Source: Cryptomeria japonica (lineage: Eukaryota; Streptophyta; Pinopsida; Cupressales; Cupressaceae). Taken from it: a stretch of DNA of 64,000 nt. The notes under the pieces were generated by a model. It was given only the letters and a program-made list of their open reading frames with translations. It had not been told where the DNA came from and did no database searches. The first letter of the stretch is position 1. Each line of letters begins with the position of its first letter. Positions 34,902-47,483 of this stretch are shown piece by piece. Position numbers and translations under genes: made by a program. The DNA lies in the NCBI RefSeq assembly GCF_030272615.1, contig NC_081413.1, forward strand, positions 559,709,945-559,773,944. Direction: 5' to 3'.

Positions 34902-35615
34902 TTAGTCATCTTCTACTTCAGACTCCTCTTCTGAGTTTGAGGAATAATATGAGGTTGGATTGAAGTAAATCCTCATAATGCTTTCCTTGGTTCCATTTTG
35001 CAAGCCCCACAGAGCATTTGCCACTGCATCCCCATTCACTGCTTTCACAAAATCCCCAAGTAGCTCGATGCATCTCTCTTTCAACTCTAGAACATCGAAC
35101 AAAGGTACAAGCACCACCTCATAAATAAATCCATCACACCAATGTCTTTGCAAATTTAGGGATACATCCACCATTTCCAAGATCACCTCATAAATATCAT
35201 CCTCTACATTGAACAAGTTCAGACACTATCTCTCAACAGTTACTTCACAATTCATACAACTCATAGCAATAAACGGTGCCAACCTACTACAATGCTTGTA
35301 TCCCTGGCACCCTTAGAGTTCCACAGCCCGCATAGTGCAATGTATTTTCACTGCCCTAAATAGAGCTTGCAAAGCTCTAGAACAAGTTGGTATCCAAAAA
35401 ATCTCCCAATCTCTCTGTCCAATGCACTGCGCATCTAAATCCAAATCTCTAGTTCTTAATTGTGATCTCTGACTACTGTCAATCAAAAAAAGAAGACAAA
35501 TACCACCTCCTATTAACACCCCCATGCTGCCAAACTGAACAAGAATCACACTCTCTCTTAAATGTGCCAGTTGATCACATTCCCCTCCATGCACATCACC
35601 CTGTAGTGCAAACAC
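34902..35615 (-). pseudogene. LINE-B 3' extension with uncharacterised ORF
   Basis: Beyond the RNase H, instead of a short 3' UTR, about 1.3 kb follows. It holds two minus-strand frames, 35615-35313 (CDQLAHLRESVILVQFGSMG) and 35216-34902 (NVEDDIYEVILEMVDVSLNL), in the same frame relative to one another. A charged tail follows (SEEESEVEDD, stop, then REERERREEKRKRRF in frame). A 12-base G run at 35670-35681 (plus strand) lies just upstream. The amino-acid composition and the acidic/basic tail look like real decayed protein. I do not recognise a family. Confidence 0.45.
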
Positions 35616-35742
35616 CTACTACCTACTACTACTAGAAAAGAGGAAAATATCATCACCCTATTCCTTCACGGGGGGGGGGGGAGGTTATACCTATCAATCT
35701 GGATAATCTTATCAAGAGCCTCCAAAATATCATGAGGACAAA

Positions 35743-36849
35743 TCATCTTAAAAGTCTCCTCGAAATCGACTCCCAAATTGGCCAAAAAATTTGCAACGTT
35801 TTGCCTTCTTTGAGGGTGTGAACTAGGCTGTAATTCTTAATACTCTTCAGAAGACAATTTATTTTGGGAAGCCACCTTCTCAACTTCCAATTGAGGAACT
35901 TTTGATTAGAAACTCCATTAAGGACAATCTGCGAATCTCCTTCAATGATCACTTTCGAAAGACCTTTGTCCACACATATTTCCAATCCAGCTTCCAACGC
36001 TCTTATTTCGACTTCATTATTGGTAATATCTCCAAGATTACCATAGACTCTTTGAATAAAGGACCCATCCTCATTTCTTAGGACAACCCCAAATTCTACC
36101 TTACTTGGATTACCTTTGCTAGCGCCATCAAAATTGAGTTTGGTCCATCCCTTTTCGGGAACCTTCCATCTGACCTTCTGCCTGTCCAATTTCTTAACAT
36201 TAAGCTGAAATTGACCTATCTCTTTGAATGACCATTTAGACTCCATCACCTTGTCCCAAGTCGTGAATCTTCTCACAAGTTTTTTCTCGAAATTACAACT
36301 CACTACTTCCTCTATGGCTCCTTTAATCTTGAGGATTAACTTGTTATTGGATAGGCTAATCTCCTTAAAGAGTCTTATGTTCCTTTCTTCCACACATGCC
36401 AAACTAACAAAGCCGGTCCTACTAGCCAAATATCCCCCCATTTGGAGTTAAAAGAATTAGGCCATTAAGAGAGGAATTCCTTCATCTCTGCATTCCTAAC
36501 AGTTTTCAACTCCACCATATCGAACAACCATTTCCAACAATAACTCATTAGCAGATTCCTCGTCCCACATACACATGACACACCAACTCGGTCCTGCTGT
36601 ACCAATTGTATTTAGCCTATTTCCCATCAACACTCTATCGTGTAAAGCAATCCACATATATGCACTAGCTTTAGGTAAAATTCTCTTGTGCCAACACAAT
36701 TTATACGACCAACCTGGACTTCTAGAGCTACTACTTTGCACTTCATATCCCCATTTAACCTTATATTCACTTGATTTAGAGGCACACCACGAAAGTCTAT
36801 CCTCTGCCAATGTGTAGAACACCGATCTTTGCTTTAATAAGGATTCCAA
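35743..36849 (-). pseudogene. LINE-B ORF2 C-terminus: zf-RVT and RNase H
   Basis: At 36849-36496 the zf-RVT region reads YKLCWHKRILPKASAYMW ... WCVMCMWDEESANELLLE; His and the final Cys of the finger are not intact. At 36441-35743 is an RVT_3-type RNase H: WTKLNFDGASKGNP (first Asp), DITNNEVEIRALEAGLE (catalytic Glu), IIEGDSQIVLNG (Asp), and a C-terminal segment in which the last acidic motif is unclear. The domain degrades the RNA strand after reverse transcription. Frame breaks separate the two parts. Confidence 0.88.
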
Positions 36850-37229
36850 TTTGGAACAAAGATCCTTATTACCTATATCTATTCTCTTCCATATTATTTT
36901 GTCTCCCTCTTGACCAAGACCATTGATGTAATCGACTACCTTCTCCCCACAACTCTCCTAAACTTGCATAACCCAACCATGATCTTCAAAATCATCTATT
37001 AAGGGTTGTTCTCCTCCCAATGAGTCATACCAAAAATTGGCTTTCTGCCCGTTCCCAATTTACCAGGATAGATGATCAGTAATGAGGTTTCTACATTCCC
37101 ATAGTAAATTCTAGATTGCCGAACCTTTCTCTACATTGGCCACTATAAAAATTCTATCTGCCTCCTCCGAGTCCAAGTATTTGCATCTCATAATTTTGTA
37201 CCAAAGTTTCTTCGGTGTTTGTACATTTT

Positions 37230-39873
37230 TCAGGACAATTTTGCACCCATGGCCACATTTTGGAGACCCATCTTCCTGAACCTAACTCCACCTTCCTCCT
37301 TTAAAAGACATGTTGTGTCCCAGTTGATTAGAGGGATTTTCCTATCCTCCTTCGCTCCTTCCCACAAAAATCTCTTTAATAGACCGTTTAGCTTGTTGCT
37401 GGTGCTGCTCGACATCCTGAAGCAAGCCATACTATATATTGGCACGATCGATAGAACAAACCTAATCATCTGAATCCTACCCACTTGGGATAGCCATATG
37501 TTCTTCCACAAGACTGTTTTAGCTTTGCACTTGTTAAGCACTTCTTCCCAAATCTAATTTTTCCTTGCTCCAACATTAATGGGAATTCCCAGATATTTAA
37601 GAGGAAAAGAACCGATTTGATATTCCAACTTATGCGTGATCCTGACTTGGGTCCATTTGCTAGTATTGAGGAAGTAAATCTGTGATTTCTCCTTATTCAT
37701 AAATTGACCAGAGGCACATGAATATTCATCTAACGTGGCTTTAATGACCTCCACCTCTTCCATCGAAGCAACCTTGAAAATGAGTGTATCATCTGCAAAT
37801 TGGGAGTGAGTGATAGGCTCAATTTGAGGATGAACTCTAATGCCCCTCCATAGCCCCATCCTGCAACATTTTTTGATGTTGTTACTCAGAACCTCAACCA
37901 TCAACACAAAAAGAAAAGGAGACATCGAATCACCTTGTCTCAAACCATTAGTAGCCTTGAAAAATCCACAAATTGAACCATTCACCAAAAGAGAAAAGCT
38001 TACAGTGGAGATGAAAAACTTTACACAATCGATCCACTTATTGGCAAATCCAAATTTACTAAGAACATAGATCAAAAAATTCCAAATTATCCTATCATAA
38101 GCTTTTGAAACATCTAACTTAATGGCCATACCTTTCATTTTTTCCTTGAACATAGAATGAAGGACTTTTGACACAAGAACTATGCTATCCATAATCTCTT
38201 TACCTGGCGTGAAGCCATTTTGATTATCTGATATCATCTTCGGAAGACTCTTCTTCAATCTGCTAGACATCGCCTTAACAATAATTTTGTATAAGGAAGT
38301 GCAAAGAGATATAGGCCAAAAATCCAACATAGATTCACAACACTGTTTCTTGGGGATAAGAGCTATCATCGTATTATTGATGGCCTTAAAAAACTTCCTT
38401 CTCTTCCTAAACTCCTCCTCCACCATCCATATGTCAAACCCCATGAAATCCCAACAAGCCTGAAACACTTCTGCCATAATACCATCTAGGTCGGGAACTT
38501 TATGAGGATGGAGAGAAAAGGTAGCTTCTTTCACCTCTTCAATGGAAAATGGGGCCAACAACAAACTGTTGTCTTCCTTCGACACTAAATTTGCAATGGA
38601 ATCCTCCACTAGAGGGAAGTTGATAGAATTTGGAGAAGCATCTTTGCCCAGAATATCTACAAAATTCTCAACTATCACTTGTTCAATATCCTCTGAGGAC
38701 ACACAACATCTATCACCATCATTCTTAATAGAAGAGATCTTATTCAAAGATCTCTTTGCCTTGATTGAGGCATGAAATTTTTTGGTATTTGCATCACCTT
38801 CAGCAATCCACAACTCCCTGTATTTGTACTTCCAGTATAGTTCCTCCTTTAAAACTTCTAAGTATTGCTCTTTGAAACTCTTTTCCAATTTGTATTAGAG
38901 ATTGGTCCTACCAACTACCATCACTTTGTAGTTAAGCACTTCCAATTCCTCCTCTAATCTCAATTTTTCAGAGAAGATGTTTTTGAAGGATTCTTTGTTC
39001 CAAATTTTGATCTTGTGTTTTAGAAATTGCATTCTCTTGACAAAGCAATAACTTGGGGAGCTTGAAAATATATCTTCTTCTGACCACCACTCTCTCATCT
39101 TCTAAGAAGTCGGGGTCCCTTCACCACATACTAAGAAACTTGAAGTAGCTTCTATGCTTAATATTTTCTTGATCCATTTCCAATAACAATGGAAAATGGT
39201 CGGACCTCGATTGGGGGATAATGGTCATGAAAAGATCAAATTGCCCAAAATCCAAAAGTCACTGACAAAAAATCTATCCAATCTTTCTGAGATGTTTGAG
39301 AAATTAAGCCTTCTATTTGTCCAAGTAAACCTGCCATTCTTAGGAATAATTTCCACCACCTTAATGGTCTCAATGAGGTCCCTAACGTCTTCCATAACTT
39401 TAGAACATTTCCTCAGCCCTCCAACTTTATCTCCCATCTCAAATAATGCATTAAAGTCTCTGGCTAAAATAACATTGTTATTTGAAAAAGTGCCTACTAC
39501 AACATAAATCTCTCTCCAAACCCGAAGCTTCTCTTTCATTTTAGTAGGACCGTATATGTTAATAAGAGGAAATTCAAATTGTTCTTTGATTCTTTTGACA
39601 CTACAAGCCATCCAGTGAAAATTGGAGGCGACAGGTTGGACGTTGACCGAGACTGGATTCCACAATACACCCAGACCCCCAGCAGATCTTCTAGATGCCT
39701 GAAACATCCCATCTCATTTATTGATGGATTTCAAAAACCCCTTACCTTTTTCTCCATTTAGCTTGGTCTCTTGAAATGGGGCCACCAATGTCTAATTTAC
39801 TAATAGACCTCTTGACAAAGCATTTTTTGTCAGGGGTCGTTAAACCCCTAACGTTCCATGTAAGAATCTTCAT
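37230..39873 (-). pseudogene. LINE-B ORF2: endonuclease and reverse transcriptase
   Basis: ORF2 starts with MKILTWNVRGLTTPDKK at 39873, the standard opening of the plant LINE AP-type endonuclease. The usual QETK segment is missing just after, consistent with a small deletion. The endonuclease resumes at 39707-39225 (GGLGVLWNP, INIYGPTK, ARDFNALFEMGDKVGG, FTWTNRR, ERLDRFFVSD). The RT block 38888-37554 shows WIAEGDANTKKFH, LISDNQNGFTPGKEIMDSIV type motifs, KLDVSKAYDRIIW, TNGLRQGDSMSPFLF and FADD (about 37790-37805). The next block, 37541-37230, is the thumb (WLSQVGRIQMIRFVLSIVP). Frameshifts divide the blocks. This is the machine for target-primed reverse transcription. Confidence 0.92.
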
Positions 39874-39909
39874 TTCATCCCAAGGGAGGGCGTCCTCCCT
39901 TGGCTCTTT

Positions 39910-41034
39910 TCATGATGTCCAGTATACTAACAATGCCTTTTTCTGAGCTTCCTTCTCTGACTTGTTTGAGGCTTCTTCTGCCCCTACTTCCCTTGGCTCA
40001 GCCCAAAAGGACATTAGCAGATTGGTTGATACATCTAAGATCGAGGTTGTCCAAACCATCACTCTATTCTCCACCATCCTCTGAACCCATATCATACTAT
40101 TTCTCCAAACTTGAGGAAGAACTAGCCTCTGCAATCTCTACTTTTGTCTTCTCCTCTCTTGCAGGTTGCTCAAAAGATTTTGTACCTCCGAATTCTGAAC
40201 CGTCGAGACCTCCTTTTTGGAATCTGTGCAATTACTTGAAGTCTTCCCAATGACTTCCTTCCCCGATCTTGAAGTAGAAGGAAGACAAAGAACATTTTGA
40301 AGAGGTTTGTTCTTCTCCACCCAAAACTGTTTAGACTTTGCCTTCTGAGAAAATCTTCTCTTGGCTCTCCTCACAAAAAGCCTGCATTCCCTTTCAAAAT
40401 GAAATTTACTACCACATTGATTATAGACTGTTATTTCTTTTTCTACCTCAACTTGTTGTATCCACTTCCCTTCCGAACTGATTAATGTGATATGAGATGG
40501 AACTTCCTTAACTGCAACGATCTTTAACCGAGTGTATATGTACAAGTCTTTTTCCACAATACCTTCATCGATCTCGAGCAAAGTCCCCAAAGAATGACCT
40601 ATTTTCTCCAGGCTAATGTCTCCCCAATATTCGATGGGGAGATTGTACAATCTAATCCAAACCAGTTTATCATACATTGCAAGCGGTAATGGATCAAAAT
40701 TCAGGGACCACAGTTGAATATAGATAGGATGATCTCCGACAAACTAGTTTTCTTGACACAAGATTCTATTCCTCTCCTAGTTCTCAGCAAACACCACCAC
40801 AAAGAAGCCTCTGGGGATGAATTTAACCACCAATTTCAATCCCCAACGCTTGGCAATCCATTCTTTTATTACATTCCTTGTCAACTTAGGACCCACAACT
40901 CTTCCAATCACTGCTAGGTCTGCCCACAATGATCTATCTTCCTTAGTATTGCAGGTCAGATCAATCTCACACACCACTTCCTTACAATCTCCATTAAAGG
41001 GTAACCGTTTTTGAAGAGAGATATGTTCCGCCAT
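39910..41034 (-). pseudogene. LINE-B ORF1: DUF4283-like RNA-binding protein with decayed zinc knuckle
   Basis: The start ATG at 41034 (MAEHISLQKRLPFNGD) is the first within the element; an upstream in-frame ATG at 41073 lies outside the duplication. The N-terminal 85 residues and the segment 40677-40138 (MYDKLVWIRLYNLPIEYWG, then VAVKEVPSHITLISSEGKW) match the plant LINE ORF1 layout, a DUF4283-type fold followed by a CCHC knuckle. The knuckle here reads VYNQCGSKFHFEREC, with one of the two leading Cys missing. A basic stretch (VRRAKRRFSQKAKSKQ) follows. Stops at about 40777 and 40735 split the frame. It would coat LINE RNA. It is separated by 36 bases from ORF2. Confidence 0.8.
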
Positions 41035-41061
41035 CTTGTCAACTAGTATATTAGTATAATT

Positions 41062-44000
41062 ATATTTATGCAATATTAAATATAATTCTTATTTTAATAA
41101 AATAATATAAATAATTATAATATTAAAAAAAAACATTTTTCTTAAAAACATAATCCTAATCTAATTTTAAAAAAATTATATTATTATAATTATAATAATA
41201 TAATTAATCTCAAATTTAATTTTTTATTTGTATTGTAATATTATATAATTTTAATTATATTTATGTAATATTAATTATAATTAGTCTTAATAAAATAATT
41301 ATTAATAATTGTAAAAGTGAAAATAGACATTTCTTGAATAACTTAATGAAAAATACTTAAATTTATGATTACAAGTTATTAAATTATTTTGAATATCTTA
41401 AAATGATTAAAATTTTTATGATTTAAAAAAGTATTACAAAATAGAATGATTTCAAAAAGATATATAAAATACAATCATAAAGAATAAGTTTATTTTTAAT
41501 AGAAATATTTGTAATTTTCATTTAATTTAATTTAAATTAAATCAAATCTTTATGATTGGTTATATTATGAAATGAAAAAGAATTATTAAAATTTATATAT
41601 TTATTTAAAAATATATATTTTATTTACAATATTATAATTAATAAAAAATGAAAAACTATTTAAAATAGACTTTTTATTTTTATTTTTTTAAATGCAAATA
41701 AATCCATAAAAAACTTAAAAAAATCTATTATTCTTAAAAATTTGCTCCTATAACACCAATTTTTTTAAACCAATCATAGTGTAGATAAATAATTTTTACA
41801 ATATCTTAAATTTTAAGATATAAATCTCAACTTTACAAAAACCAATTTTATTTTGGAAGCAAAAATAATAATCGCTTTTGATTGGTGCAAACTAATTGAT
41901 ATGTTTGGGAATGCAATAGTATTGCCTATGGCAGAGAATGTTTAATTAATAATAATCTATTGATCTCTTAACTATAATTCAACGTCAACATATTATTTAT
42001 AAGTAACTCCTTATCCATTTATATCCCAAATATAAGGATTATATAGCTTTTAAATAATTTAAACGCAAAGTCCTATTTAAATAATTAGAGTGCACATAAT
42101 AAGGTTATAAGTAAACTTTACCAAACAATCATCCAAATATAAAAAGAAATAAATTCTTTTAAATTTTTTTTTTTTTTTTTTTCCAAACACTTAAATTAAG
42201 ATTATTCTTTTTTAATAAATATAATTTAACAATTGAATTGTCTTATCCATTTATATCCCAAATATAAGGATTATATAGCTTTTAAATAATTTAAACGCAA
42301 AGTCCTATTTAAATAATTAGAGTGCACATAATAAGGTTATAAGTAAACTTTACCAAACAATCATCCAAATATAAAAAGAAATAAATTCTTTTTAAAAAAA
42401 AATAAAAATTTCCAAACACTTAAATTAAGATTATTCTTTTTTAATAAATATAATTTAAAAATTGAATTGTTTAAATTTATAGCTAATAGGGAAACTCAAA
42501 TAAGAAAGTTTTAAAGCTTACTAGATATCTTATAAATAACCTACTAATTATAAAAAAGGCAATCTTCAAGACAATTTTATCCTTTATTAGTATTTTAAAA
42601 ACTGAACTGTCTATTTTAAATATATTTTTTGTTTTTTAATTATTTATAATATTGTAATTTGTTTTTCTAAATAGACATAAATTTTAATAATTTTTTTTTA
42701 TCTAAAAAATATATGTAATAAAACCAATTATAAGACTTGATTCTTTTTAAGTTAAATTAAATAAAAAATTATGTACAAATATTTCTATTAAAAAGTAAAC
42801 CTAATCATTATATGTATTCTTTATAATTTTATTTTATATATTTTTCGAAATCATTCTATTTTTCAATGCTTTTTGAAAATCATAATTTTTTTAATCATTT
42901 TAATAAATACAAAATAATTTAATACCTTTTAATCATAAATTTAAATATTTTTCATTAAGTTATTCAAAAAATGTTTATTTTCACTTTTATAATTATTAAT
43001 AGTTATTTTCTTTAAACCAATTATAATTAATATTACATAAATATAAAAAATAATATAATATTACACTAAAAATTAATAATTATATTTAAGATTAATTTTA
43101 TTATTACAATTATAATTATATAATCTTTTAAAATTAAATTAAGATTATGATTTTAAGAAAAATATTAATTTTCATTATAAAATTTGTATTATATTATAAT
43201 CATTATACCAAAGCCATTCTCGATATTGAGGAGAAGAATGCAAGACTATATAAATAGAAATAAGTAGGTGGTTCACTCATACCTTCAACATAAAAACATG
43301 CATTTTAATATTATTTATTAGAAAAAGAATATACCTAAAAAAATTCTATATTTTATTATTATCTACTTTTAGTCAAAACATCTCTTAATATTATTATTTT
43401 TATTAGAATATTATATATTTTTTAAGTTTCTTAAAAAATAAAAGAAAAAATATTGAAAAAGAAAGAACAATTTATTTAATTCTAATTTTTCTTCTTCTTT
43501 TTTTTGTTAAGTTCAAATTATTTCAATTATTTATATCTTTTTTATAATAATTAAAAATTATTATAATTAATTTAATCTATAATTATGTCTTATTAAAATT
43601 TTAATTATGATAGAATAATTATATTTTAAATTAAAATATTTCTTTTATTACTATTTTCTTTTGATAAGATTGTCGTTTAATCAATTAGTTTGTACCAATC
43701 AAAAGTGATTATTAATTTTGCTTTAAAAAAAAATTGGTTTTTGTAAAGTTATATTATAAAAATTATTTATCTACATTATGATTGGTTTAAAAAATTTGGT
43801 GTTATAGGAGCAAATGTTTAGGAATGATAGATTTTTTAGGTTTTTTTTTTGGATTTCTTTGTATTTTAAAAATTGAACTATCTATTTTAAATATTTATTT
43901 TTTATTTTTTATTATTTATAATATTATAAATAAAATATTTTTTTTCTAAATAGACATAAATTTTAATAATTATTTTTTATCTAAAAATATAGATAATTAA

Positions 44001-44362
44001 ACCAATTATAATACTTGATTCATTTTAAATTAAATTAAATAAAAAATTATATACAAATATTTCTATTAAAAAATAAACCTAATCATTATATGTATTCTTT
44101 ATAATTTTATTTTATATATTTTTTTGAAATCATTCTATTTTTTAATGATTTTTGAAAATCATAATTTTTTTAATAATTTTAATTTATACAAAATAATTTA
44201 ATAACTTTTAATCATAAATTTAAATATTTTTCATTAAGTTATTCAAAAAATATTTATTTTCACTTTTATAATTATTAATAGTTATTTTATTAAAACCAAT
44301 TATAATTAATATTACATAAATATAAAAAATAATATAATATTACACTACAAATTAATAATTAT
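41062..44362. repeat. Extremely AT-rich repeat block, inverted and direct copies
   Basis: There is no coding sequence; A+T is very high throughout. The piece 41062-41700 is the inverse of 42590-43200; for example 'gaataacttaatgaaaaatac' at about 41335 matches the inverse of 'gtatttttcattaagttattc' near 42945. The unit starting about 42590 is repeated in direct orientation from about 43860 and continues after LINE-C (50186 on) with a period near 1.28 kb. The phrases 'accaatcaaaagtgattatta' and 'ggtgttataggagcaaat' mark the start of each unit. Between 41935 and 42590 lies non-module sequence containing a 232-bp tandem duplication. Confidence 0.75.
42011..42475. repeat. 232-bp tandem duplication
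   Basis: Unit 1 (42011-42242) and unit 2 (42243-42475) both begin TTATCCATTTATATCCCAAA and run nearly identical through 'gagtgcacataataaggtt' to 'attcttttttaataaatataattt'. They differ mainly in a central homopolymer: about 22 T in the first, A/T mixed in the second. The near identity implies a recent duplication. Confidence 0.9.
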
Positions 44363-45436
44363 ATTTGAGATTAAGTTTATTTATTTATTTATTTTTTGAT
44401 TGATAATGGGCCGTAGCCGTAAAATTTTATTAATTTAAATGAAAATGTCTACATAGTTCATTACAAGTTTGGTTCAATGTGGGCAACGGTAGGAAAGAAC
44501 CGAACGAAGAAAACCTCAGGCTTTGCCCAAGGATAAAATCCTAGAACATAACATCTTGTCACATGAATGATCAATACAAACCCAAATGAGCCATTGGTTG
44601 GCTGCAGAGGGTGGTTACATATTACATTTGCCCCCCATGTTGAAGATACTACATGGATAACCTTGTCCTCCTATGTTTGAGACTCCATTTACAAATAGGA
44701 GAGCCTTTCCGTCTATGGTAGAGTCGGTTCTGCAATAGCCCCAAAAGCAGATGCCTTTTCTACCCGGTTATAGAGATTAGAGAGTATAGGTTTCCTCAAT
44801 TGCCTAAGGGTTTTGCAAATCACTGTAAAATATTTCTCCTGCAAACTGATAATCCATGTTAATCTTGAAAAAAATTAAACTAAAAGTATCATGGAGAATG
44901 AAATTATCAATCAAGGGATGATGATTAACATTTGCCTAACCAACTTCTTATAGAAAACCTCAGATGCAAAACCGTATATTGTTAATGCTTCATGAGTGCC
45001 CATAATTGACCAATTTTTAAGCCAGTCCGTTAACACATAAAAGAGCTAATACCTGCATCGACAAATTGTTAAAGAAAAAACCTTGATAAAGACAAGTAAA
45101 ATCCGTGACCAACCGGACCAGGGCCATGATAGTCGTGGACCACTGTAGATTAATTACAGGAGAGTAGAGTCCAGACAAATTATAGTTGAAAGCTATCTTA
45201 GAATATAGGAGAGGAATATCAACTATATAAAGAAAACAACATAGGCCAAGAATAAATATGAATTTATATATTATCAGATTAGAATAAAGATAAATATTGA
45301 TCAAAAGAAGCTAATCTAAATAGACAAATTAGAAAAAAGATACAAATGAAAATACGGCTAAGATTATATAGGTAGAAATGAAATTGATAATGACAATATG
45401 TATATAGCTATATGTAACTATACATATATTTATGTA

Positions 45437-45443
<7 letters not shown>

Positions 45444-45478
<35 letters not shown>

Positions 45479-45579
45479 ATATATATATATATATATATCT
45501 GTAACTATACAAATTATATATATGCATACCTGTATCTATGTGTATATGTATATATAAGTATATATATACCTATGAATTT

Positions 45580-45612
<33 letters not shown>
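45444..45612. repeat. Microsatellites (TG)n and (AT)n
   Basis: A (TG) run of about 16 units at 45444-45476 is followed by (AT) at 45479-45498 and a second (AT) run at 45584-45612. The 83-residue plus-strand frame over this segment is purely repeat-encoded. Confidence 0.95.
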
Positions 45613-45616
<4 letters not shown>

Positions 45617-45898
45617 GGTTGTGAAGAGGGGGTATTCCTATATACTTAAAATCCATGAAACAGGACAACTATTTAAACATACATATATATGAGTAAAAGT
45701 TTCAGACTTAATAAAATCATATATGTAGTTTCAAAGGGCACCAGAAAGATTATTGTACTTCAAAATATGTGAGTCAGCAGGCTACTGTAGTTAATTACTA
45801 AAGCATTTCAAAAAATTCCCGAGTCTGGGTAATAACGGAAGAGATTGAAAGTGGCAGAAAGTCTTAATCAGGTCAATCCCCAAACCATTTCACATCAT

Positions 45899-46559
45899 CT
45901 AACTAAAAGTGGCTAGCCCTTTTCCTTTATTCCCTACATGATCCGAAGGCAGGACCTTCCGAGAGGCTGAAATCTCCATATTAGGCTCCTCCATTGTGAG
46001 AATTTTTGCCAGTTCCATGCTTAGTCCCTCATCCCTCAGATAAACAACCAACCAATGTTTATAGGGGGGTAGTTTCACATGAAGCCACCACATAAGGAAA
46101 TTTATATTCCTCAGTATGATAGGGCACTTGTTTGCGAATTTTGCTAAGTCACCAATTGCCAGAATTGGGAACTGGGGGACCAGATGATTATTCCACATTA
46201 GGATATCATAATGCCTTGGGTTTAGAGGCCAAAATATCATTGGTGACATTTTCCATTACTCCGTCTAGTTCTCCCAGGATACTGCGCTTAAAGACCTTTA
46301 AGCATAGTTGCCTAATATTCTCCCTATTGGGCTCAAAATGAAACACTACTGCTAAAAACATAGAGGAAATATCAGAGTTCACTTTGGTTCTATCCTCATT
46401 GTAAATAAAATCTTCCCCTAGGATTTGTAGTATGGCATTAATAATCAGGTCGTGAGGAGAATTGACTATACCTTTCAAATGAGTTGCCTTAATCTCACCA
46501 GAAACAACCATTTGTCTCTTCAAGCACTCGAGCTTAAGGATTGTGTCCATTTTAAACAC
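45899..46559 (-). pseudogene. Uncharacterised ORF in the LINE-C 3' region
   Basis: Two overlapping minus-strand frames, 46559-46206 (117 residues, starting MFKMDTILKLECLKRQMVV) and 46249-45899 (116 residues, ending NKGKGLATFS), form one coding stretch of about 210 codons interrupted by a frameshift near 46210-46249. Composition is balanced and protein-like, unlike the flanking AT repeats. No domain is recognised. It lies 0.9 kb downstream of the RNase H on the same strand and could be an accessory LINE protein, a captured gene fragment, or part of another element nested inside. Confidence 0.45.
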
Positions 46560-47189
46560 TATTGAGCTCTTTGTCGAAACTACACCCTACAAATGGAGAA
46601 AGGAGCATTAATAAATGGCCAAAAAGTCAACCGAAAGATATGCATATCATGACACAAATGATGGATGGATCGTCTAAGCTGGAGTTAATTATCCATCATA
46701 ATGATGCGCTGGGTTGAGGTACTTGACAACAAAGCCAAAGTACCAACTCACTTAGAAGTAATTGCCACTATCTAAACATGATAAAAATAATCAGACGCTG
46801 CACAAACCAAGCGAGTAAATATATCCTTGCATAAATGATATGTGTGAAAGAAATGATCAAAACCTTAGGGCTAGAGTTAGCTAAGTAGAGAGCGGTGGGG
46901 CCTTTAATGATATCATGGCAAATCTGAATAAGGACAGATACTAATTATGAAATCTGTACGTGTACAACAAAATTTCAATGAAAGTTATGAAATAATTGTA
47001 AGAGATGGTGGCTAGAGAAAGGACAACGAAATTATATAAGGAAGTGTAGTCAAGTAAGTGGGTGAGGGATGGAAATAAAACATGAGAAGGAAGAGAAACG
47101 AACAATGAGGCTACGTAGAAGTTATGCTAAACTATGAGATAAACAACAAAATAAAAGATGAGGAGAATAAATGAAAAATAATATGAGTA

Positions 47190-47252
47190 TACATATACAT
47201 ACATATTCATGTTGGCGTATGGCTATAAATATTATATGTGAATATGTATACC

Positions 47253-47286
<34 letters not shown>

Positions 47287-47440
47287 TATGTGTATACACA
47301 CACACACACATATATATATGTGAATATATATATATATACCCATCCATATATATTTATGTATATATACATATACATTCAATATAAATATTTATGTACTAAA
47401 ATAATTTATACCTGAATGTATATACATATATATATGAAGG
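47190..47440. repeat. Microsatellite cluster (AT)n/(CA)n
   Basis: Contains (AT) at about 47255-47282, (CA) at about 47297-47308, and many tatatacatat phrases around them. It lies just after the RNase H of LINE-C and separates it from the unknown ORF. Confidence 0.9.
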
Positions 47441-47483
47441 GAAAAAAAAATAATTTTAATGGAGATCTACACAGGCCAGATCT

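Larger units (their letters stand above)
34463..41046 (-). mobile_element. Near full-length LINE (L1-type with RNase H), copy B
   Basis: The element is on the minus strand and flanked by a perfect 15-bp duplication TATATTAGTATAATT at 34448-34462 and 41047-41061. The 3' tail is a poly-A (nine T at 34461-34469 on the plus strand). It contains ORF1, endonuclease, RT, zf-RVT, RNase H and an unusual 1.3-kb 3' extension, in total 6584 bp. ORF1 starts 12 bases from the 5' junction, so it is either full-length with a very short leader or slightly 5'-truncated. Several frameshifts and stops make it inactive. Confidence 0.93.
34340..41935 (-). repeat. AT-rich module, inverted copy, split by LINE-B
   Basis: With the LINE removed (34463-41061), about 1 kb remains: 34340-34462 and 41062-41935. 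Its left end reads GTGCCACGTAGTGGTGAGTACTTGCC and its right end GCAATAGTATTGCCTATGGCAGAG. Both ends share the pieces GCC-TA-GGC and AGTACT/AGTATT in opposite order, suggesting short terminal inverted repeats. Reverse-complement copies of its interior lie at 42590-43200, 43640-44362 and 53440-56217. There is no coding frame. It may be a non-autonomous TIR or fold-back element. Confidence 0.55.

Noticed and set aside
45398-45649. 83-residue frame with Val-Cys and Ile-Tyr repeats
   Set aside because: Encoded by (TG)n and (AT)n microsatellites.
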